Part shown: in pieces, positions 58,916-64,000 of the stretch
How the letters are laid out: every line of letters begins with the position of its first letter
Numbering within the stretch: position 1 is the first letter of the stretch
DNA from: Lelliottia sp. WAP21
Lineage (GTDB): Bacteria > Pseudomonadota > Gammaproteobacteria > Enterobacterales > Enterobacteriaceae
NCBI RefSeq assembly: GCF_020532665.2
Contig: NZ_JAIWPG020000016.1
Coordinates: 33,661 to 97,660 of the forward strand
Length of the DNA: 64,000 nucleotides
Reading direction: 5' to 3'
The notes under the pieces: generated by a model
The model's database searches: none
The model's input: only the letters and a program-made list of their open reading frames with translations
Told to the model about the DNA's origin: nothing
Made by a program: the position numbers and the translations under genes

Positions 58916-59467
58916 ATGCAAACGAGAAAAAGTGAAATTTGGGTTGGTGTATTTCTGCTTCTGGCAATGCTTGCCGCGCTGTTTATCTGCCTGAGAGCGG
59001 CTGACATTACCTCTATTCGGACTGAACCCACTTACCGCATCTCTGCCACCTTCGATAACATCGGTGGCTTGAAGGCCAGTTCACCCGTGCGTATCGGCGG
59101 CGTGGTTATTGGTCGTGTGGCGGACATTACTCTGGACGATAAAACCTATCTGCCTCGTGTCGAGATGGACATCGAAGAGCGTTATAACCATATCCCTGAT
59201 ACCAGTTCGCTTTCTATTCGCACTTCCGGTCTGCTTGGCGAGCAATATCTTGCTTTAAACGTCGGCTTTGAAGATCCCGAGCTGGGAACGTCTATCCTTA
59301 AAGACGGTGGCGTTATTCAGGACACGAAGTCAGCCATGGTGCTGGAAGACATGATTGGTCAATTCCTTTACAACAGTAAAGGGGGTGATGACACCAAATC
59401 TGACGCTTCGCCAGCACAGAGCGAAAGCTCCACAGACGCCGCGCCAGCCACTGGCGCAACGCATTGA
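58916..59467 (+). CDS. mlaD: Phospholipid-binding MCE protein MlaD
   Basis: MlaD forms a hexameric ring of MCE domains on the periplasmic side of MlaE, with a central hydrophobic pore for lipids. The product is 183 residues from ATG 58916 (MQTRKSEIWVGVFLL). One membrane helix spans about 8-27; the MCE domain (about 38-116) contains FDNIGGLKASSPVRIGGVVIG and the pore loop region SIRTSGLLGEQYLAL. The C-terminal tail is low-complexity (Ser/Ala/Asp-rich). Confidence 0.96.
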   Translation: MQTRKSEIWVGVFLLLAMLAALFICLRAADITSIRTEPTYRISATFDNIGGLKASSPVRIGGVVIGRVADITLDDKTYLPRVEMDIEERYNHIPDTSSLSIRTSGLLGEQYLALNVGFEDPELGTSILKDGGVIQDTKSAMVLEDMIGQFLYNSKGGDDTKSDASPAQSESSTDAAPATGATH

Positions 59468-59485
59468 TCTCAGGAGAATTGATTT

Positions 59486-60121
59486 ATGTTTAAACGATTA
59501 TTTATGGTTGCCATGCTGATAATTGCTCCACTGACCGTGGCCCATGCCGCGGATCAAAGCAATCCGTACCAACAGATGAATGAAGCGGCGAAGAAAACGT
59601 TCGACCGTCTCAAAAATGAACAACCGAAAATTCGTTCAAATCCCGATTATCTGCGTGATGTAGTCGATCAGGAGCTGCTGCCGTATGTGCAGATTAAGTA
59701 TGCGGGCGCGTTAGTGCTGGGACGTTATTACAAAGATGCTACGCCTGCACAGCGTGAAGCCTTTTTCGCGGCCTTCCGTGAATACCTGAAACAGGCTTAC
59801 GGCCAGGCTCTGGCGATGTATCACGGCCAGACCTACCAGATCGCGCCTGAGCAACCGCTGGGCGATGCCACGATTCTGCCGATTCGTGTCACCATCATCG
59901 ATCCAAATGGTCGTCCGCCGGTACGCTTGGACTTCCAGTGGCGCAAAAATTCCCAAACGGGCAACTGGCAGGCGTATGACATGATCGCTGAAGGCGTGAG
60001 TATGATCACGACCAAGCAAAACGAATGGAGCGATCTGCTGCGCACGAAAGGCATTGATGGCCTGACGGCTCAGTTAAAATCCATCTCCAGCCAGAAAATC
60101 ACGCTGGACGAGAAAAAGTAA
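59486..60121 (+). CDS. mlaC: Periplasmic phospholipid shuttle MlaC
   Basis: MlaC carries a phospholipid across the periplasm between the MlaA-OmpC complex and MlaFEDB. The 211 residues match E. coli. A signal peptide covers about 1-21 (ending VAHA-AD). The Ttg2 fold region includes [19 protein letters not shown] and [21 protein letters not shown]. Its stop overlaps the mlaB start by one base (TAATG). Confidence 0.96.
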   Translation: MFKRLFMVAMLIIAPLTVAHAADQSNPYQQMNEAAKKTFDRLKNEQPKIRSNPDYLRDVVDQELLPYVQIKYAGALVLGRYYKDATPAQREAFFAAFREYLKQAYGQALAMYHGQTYQIAPEQPLGDATILPIRVTIIDPNGRPPVRLDFQWRKNSQTGNWQAYDMIAEGVSMITTKQNEWSDLLRTKGIDGLTAQLKSISSQKITLDEKK

Positions 60122-60414
60122 TGACGCAGCAACTGAGCTGGGCGCGTGAAGGTGACAGACTTCTGCTGACCGGTGAGCTGGATCAAGACGTGCTAATCCC
60201 GTTGTGGGAGGCACGTGAAGAGGCTATGCGCGGCGCCACCGTTATCGATTTAAGCGGTGTGTCACGTGTGGATACAGCAGGCGTGGCGCTGTTGGTTCAC
60301 CTTGTTGCCTGTGGCAAAAATCTTGGACAAAACGTGGTGTTAGCGGGAGTCAGTGATAATGTGCTGACTCTGGCTCAACTGTACAATTTGCCCGCTGACG
60401 TCCTGCCGCATTAA
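60121..60414 (+). CDS. mlaB: STAS-domain protein MlaB
   Basis: MlaB is a small cytoplasmic STAS-domain subunit that binds MlaF and is needed for its stability and activity. The 97 residues match E. coli. The STAS core is LTGELDQDVLIPLWEAREEA and VIDLSGVSRVDTAGVALLVHL, with the conserved threonine in DTAG. It ends the mla operon; a strong terminator follows. Confidence 0.94.
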   Translation: MTQQLSWAREGDRLLLTGELDQDVLIPLWEAREEAMRGATVIDLSGVSRVDTAGVALLVHLVACGKNLGQNVVLAGVSDNVLTLAQLYNLPADVLPH

Positions 60415-60437
60415 TTTATTCTCAACGTAACATTCTG

Positions 60438-60470
60438 AAAGCCCCGACTGTTTACATGTCGGGGCTTTTT
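60438..60470 (+). terminator. Terminator of mlaFEDCB
   Basis: An 11-bp stem (AAAGCCCCGAC 60438-60448, GTCGGGGCTTT 60458-60468) with a 9-base loop merges into a T-run. It separates the mla operon from ibaG. Confidence 0.92.
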
Positions 60471-60541
60471 GCTTGTTTAAGACTGCCGCACTTTGCTCTA
60501 AGATGTTGAGCTTGTTTTCACTAAAAGATGATGTAGAACCC

Positions 60542-60796
60542 ATGGAAAATAATGAAATCCAGTCAGTGCTGATGAATGCACTCTCTCTTCAGGACGTCCA
60601 CGTCTCTGGCGATGGCAGCCACTTCCAGGTTATTGCTGTGGGTGAGATGTTCGACGGCATGAGCCGTGTGAAGAAACAACAGGCTGTTTACGCGCCTCTG
60701 ATGGAATACATTGCGGATAACCGCATCCATGCCCTGTCGATTAAGGCGTTTACCCCGCAAGAGTGGGAACGCGATCGCAAACTAAACGGTTTTTGA
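60542..60796 (+). CDS. ibaG: BolA-family protein IbaG
   Basis: IbaG is a BolA-like protein that binds an Fe-S cluster with the monothiol glutaredoxin GrxD and is induced by acid. The 84 residues from ATG 60542 match E. coli IbaG (formerly YrbA). The BolA signature region is [21 protein letters not shown], here within residues 17-37, with the conserved His in [12 protein letters not shown] near the end. It precedes murA by 51 bases and is usually cotranscribed with it. Confidence 0.95.
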   Translation: MENNEIQSVLMNALSLQDVHVSGDGSHFQVIAVGEMFDGMSRVKKQQAVYAPLMEYIADNRIHALSIKAFTPQEWERDRKLNGF

Positions 60797-60826
60797 GCCG
60801 GGGGTTATCGCCCGCGGCACGGTTGA

Positions 60827-62107
<1,281 letters not shown>

Positions 62108-62120
62108 GTGTTTGTGTAGA

Positions 62121-62156
62121 GAGAAAAGCTCCCGCCATGGCGGGAGCTTTTTTTTT
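62121..62156. terminator. Bidirectional terminator between murA and the RTX gene
   Basis: A perfect palindrome (AAAGCTCCCGCC 62125-62136, GGCGGGAGCTTT 62139-62150) is followed by a run of T residues on the plus strand and a shorter T-run on the minus strand. The RTX stop codon (62155-62157) lies at its edge. Confidence 0.9.
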
Positions 62157-64000
62157 ATTGTGGTGTGACCAGCGATGCTAACGAAGACTCACTGTTGAGA
62201 TGATTCATCTGCAAGCCTGACTGCTCAAGTATATGACCAAACGCAGAGATAGAGTTTACTAATAGCTGCGCCTGTGCTGCGATTGATGCCATCTCGATGG
62301 CCTCAGATGTCGGCATGGTTTTATGCATTTCAGCATCCACGGTTGTGGCGACTGCGGCCATGGTAGTCAGTGGGTTGCCATGATCTAGCAGCGAGGGATT
62401 ACCTGGTAAAGTAGGATCACCTGGTATGAAGGTAAATGTCTCCGTATAGGAACCGCCTCCACACTGGAAAATGAACTCAGGCATTTCATTTTTAGTAATA
62501 GTGCGATCGTCAAAAACAAGTTCGACGTTTCGATAAACGTCCCCTTGAAAGAAACGATTTATTTTTACGGAGTCATCATCACCATATGCACGAATGATCA
62601 ATGATGCTCCATCATTTTGCATTTTCACAGCATTGCTTGATGCTCCTTTAAAGATAAGCTGATCGGTGCCGTTACTGCCGGTGCAAAACACGATGTCATT
62701 ATCATGACCGCGTTTAAAATAATATTTATCGGCGCCGTCTGAACCCGATAAACTGTCATCACCCGCCCCGCCGATTATGAACTCGTCACCACTCCCTCCG
62801 TTGACCGTATCTTTGCCGTCTTCACCATATATGATGTTATCCCCACCGTAGCCGTAAATAGTGTCATCGCCTGCGCCAGCATAAATAGTGTCGGCACCTT
62901 CATTCCCGTAGATACAGTCGTTTCCTGCATAACCCCAGATATGATCATCGCCATCGAATCCACTGAGGGTGTCGTTTCCTTCAGTTCCATAAAAGTTGAC
63001 CCCCATCGCTCTGAATTCATCTGCAGTGACAGTTCTGTCATCGAAGACTAGCTCAAAATGTTGTTTATCGGTCTGGTAATAGTTTTTTATGGTCAATGCG
63101 TCGCCGCTCTCATAAACATGCAGTACAAGATCTCCTTTGTGCTGTGAAAGTGTTAATTGATCGGAGGTCGCGCCTGTAAAAACAAGTCTGTTAGCGGAAA
63201 TCGCATCCATATCAGTCAGGCTGTCCTGCCCGTGCCCGGCACTGAAATAAAAGGTGTCATCACCGGCACCCCCATTCAGGTAATCATTCCCGGCGCCGCC
63301 GTCAAGAACATCGTTTCCCTGGCCGCCTTCAAGAGTGTCATCCCCGGTCCCGGCGGTGATAATGTCGTCACCTTCGTATCCGTTCAGATTGTCGTTCCCC
63401 CCGGCTCCGTATATGACATCATTGTTTTTGCTGCCATAAAGATAATCATTTCTCTCTGTGCCATTGTCCACGACGCCGAGAGCGGCAAAATCTGTAGATG
63501 ACAGGGTGCGGTCGTCAAAGACCAGGTTGAAAGATTGATAGCTGGCGTTGATGAAGTAGTCCTGCAGGACGACTGAGTCGTCACCGCCAAAGGCCCGAAG
63601 GGTAAGGCTATTTCCGGAACGCTCCAGGATCAGAGAATCGCTGGTTGCGCCGGTAAAGACGAGGGTGTTGGCGGTCTCAACATATCTGTCGGAAAGGGTG
63701 TCATGACCGTGTCCTGCAGTGAAGTGGTAAATATCGTCGCCATCGCCGCCGTTGAGGCTGTCATCGCCCGTCCCGCCAATGAGGGTGTCATTGCCTTTAT
63801 CCCCATAGAGACTGTCATTCCCGGCGTAGCCGTACAGCGTGTCATTCTGCTTCCAGCCGCTGAGCGATTCGTTCCTGTCGGTACCGTAGACCGTGAAGCC
63901 CGACGCGAGAAGCTCATCCCGGGTGACGGTACGGTCCTCAAAGACCAGCTCGAAACGGGTGTACTCATTGTTATAGAAAAAGTCCGGGAGGATCACGGCA
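62155..64000 (-). CDS. RTX-type calcium-binding repeat protein (C-terminal part)
   Basis: The frame is open to the right edge, so this is the last 614 or so residues of a larger protein. It carries three modules. Each has a ladder of RTX nonapeptides (GGxGxDxLx; for example NDTLIGGTGDDSLNGGDGDD), then a beta-rich unit with LVFTGATSD, and closes with FELVFDDRT, typical of the haemolysin-type calcium-binding related domain. The closing motif recurs at residues 15, 156, 314 and 491 counted from base 63996. A unique tail follows, rich in Pro and then helical (EMASIAAQAQLLVNSISAFG), which could hold the type I secretion signal. Such proteins are usually secreted by an ABC transporter with HlyD and TolC; none is visible here. 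Start and full domain content lie outside the window. Enzyme or adhesin: unknown. Confidence 0.85.
   Translation of the reverse strand, partial: AVILPDFFYNNEYTRFELVFEDRTVTRDELLASGFTVYGTDRNESLSGWKQNDTLYGYAGNDSLYGDKGNDTLIGGTGDDSLNGGDGDDIYHFTAGHGHDTLSDRYVETANTLVFTGATSDSLILERSGNSLTLRAFGGDDSVVLQDYFINASYQSFNLVFDDRTLSSTDFAALGVVDNGTERNDYLYGSKNNDVIYGAGGNDNLNGYEGDDIITAGTGDDTLEGGQGNDVLDGGAGNDYLNGGAGDDTFYFSAGHGQDSLTDMDAISANRLVFTGATSDQLTLSQHKGDLVLHVYESGDALTIKNYYQTDKQHFELVFDDRTVTADEFRAMGVNFYGTEGNDTLSGFDGDDHIWGYAGNDCIYGNEGADTIYAGAGDDTIYGYGGDNIIYGEDGKDTVNGGSGDEFIIGGAGDDSLSGSDGADKYYFKRGHDNDIVFCTGSNGTDQLIFKGASSNAVKMQNDGASLIIRAYGDDDSVKINRFFQGDVYRNVELVFDDRTITKNEMPEFIFQCGGGSYTETFTFIPGDPTLPGNPSLLDHGNPLTTMAAVATTVDAEMHKTMPTSEAIEMASIAAQAQLLVNSISAFGHILEQSGLQMNHLNSESSLASLVTPQ
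62500..63927 (-). repeat. Three tandem RTX modules within the calcium-binding protein
   Basis: Module boundaries set by the LVF(D/E)DRT motif are 63505-63927 (141 residues), 63031-63504 (158) and 62500-63030 (177). The modules are clearly related but diverged; the number of nonapeptides rises from about five to about eight, and the third is the least regular (KYYFKRGHDND instead of the usual AGHGxD). Confidence 0.8.

Noticed and set aside
62500..63927. Periodic repeats that could suggest a CRISPR array or DNA tandem repeat
   Set aside because: The period is that of RTX nonapeptide codons in one long open frame; DNA copies are diverged, with no conserved direct repeat and spacer pattern.

Overview
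The window is chromosomal DNA from a member of the Enterobacteriaceae. Almost every protein can be aligned end to end, from memory, with an Escherichia coli or Salmonella protein, and long runs of genes keep the E. coli order. The even, fairly GC-rich coding sequence, a dihydroxyacetone kinase of the Citrobacter type and several loci absent from E. coli point to Enterobacter or a close relative (Lelliottia, Leclercia, Citrobacter). I am confident of the family but not of the genus.

Layout. 1-6977: the 3' end of yhdP, then tldD, aaeR and the divergent efflux operon aaeXAB. 7065-9542: an aldehyde dehydrogenase foreign to the E. coli order, yhcO, and two tandem yhcN-type genes. 9919-18769: argR, mdh, degS, degQ, zapG, zapE, rplM-rpsI and sspAB. 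18871-23599: sialic acid catabolism (nanR, nanA, nanT, nanK, nanQ) with a clear triple NanR operator, but no nanE. 23635-31147: gltBD (glutamate synthase) and the divergent radical SAM gene yhcC. 31127-45084: a block that in E. coli lies near 96 min on the other replichore (yjgR, ahr, yjgM, valS, holC, pepA, lptF, lptG), here set between yhcC and arcB. It contains an added dihydroxyacetone kinase and an AT-rich pair of uncharacterised genes (DUF3289-like and DUF943-like). 45218-49160: arcB, the small RNA ArcZ on the opposite strand, elbB and mtgA. 49164-57081: the npr-rapZ-ptsN-hpf-rpoN-lptBAC-kdsCD-yrbG run, read on the minus strand. 57309-62107: mlaFEDCB, ibaG and murA. 62155-64000: the 3' part of a large RTX-type calcium-binding repeat protein entering from the right edge.

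How the genes work together. Envelope biogenesis dominates: LPS transport (lptA, B, C, F, G), Kdo synthesis (kdsC, kdsD), retrograde phospholipid transport (mlaFEDCB, with yhdP acting in anterograde movement), peptidoglycan (murA, mtgA, control of glmS through rapZ) and periplasmic proteolysis (degS, degQ). A second theme is nitrogen and carbon control (gltBD, ptsN, npr, rpoN, argR, mdh, arcB/ArcZ).

The main points of interest are the translocated block, whose order is a cyclic permutation of the E. coli order and is best explained by two inversions symmetric about oriC; the DUF3289/DUF943 pair replacing yjgN; the modular RTX protein beside murA; and the missing nanE. I saw no tRNA or rRNA gene, insertion sequence, prophage or CRISPR array.
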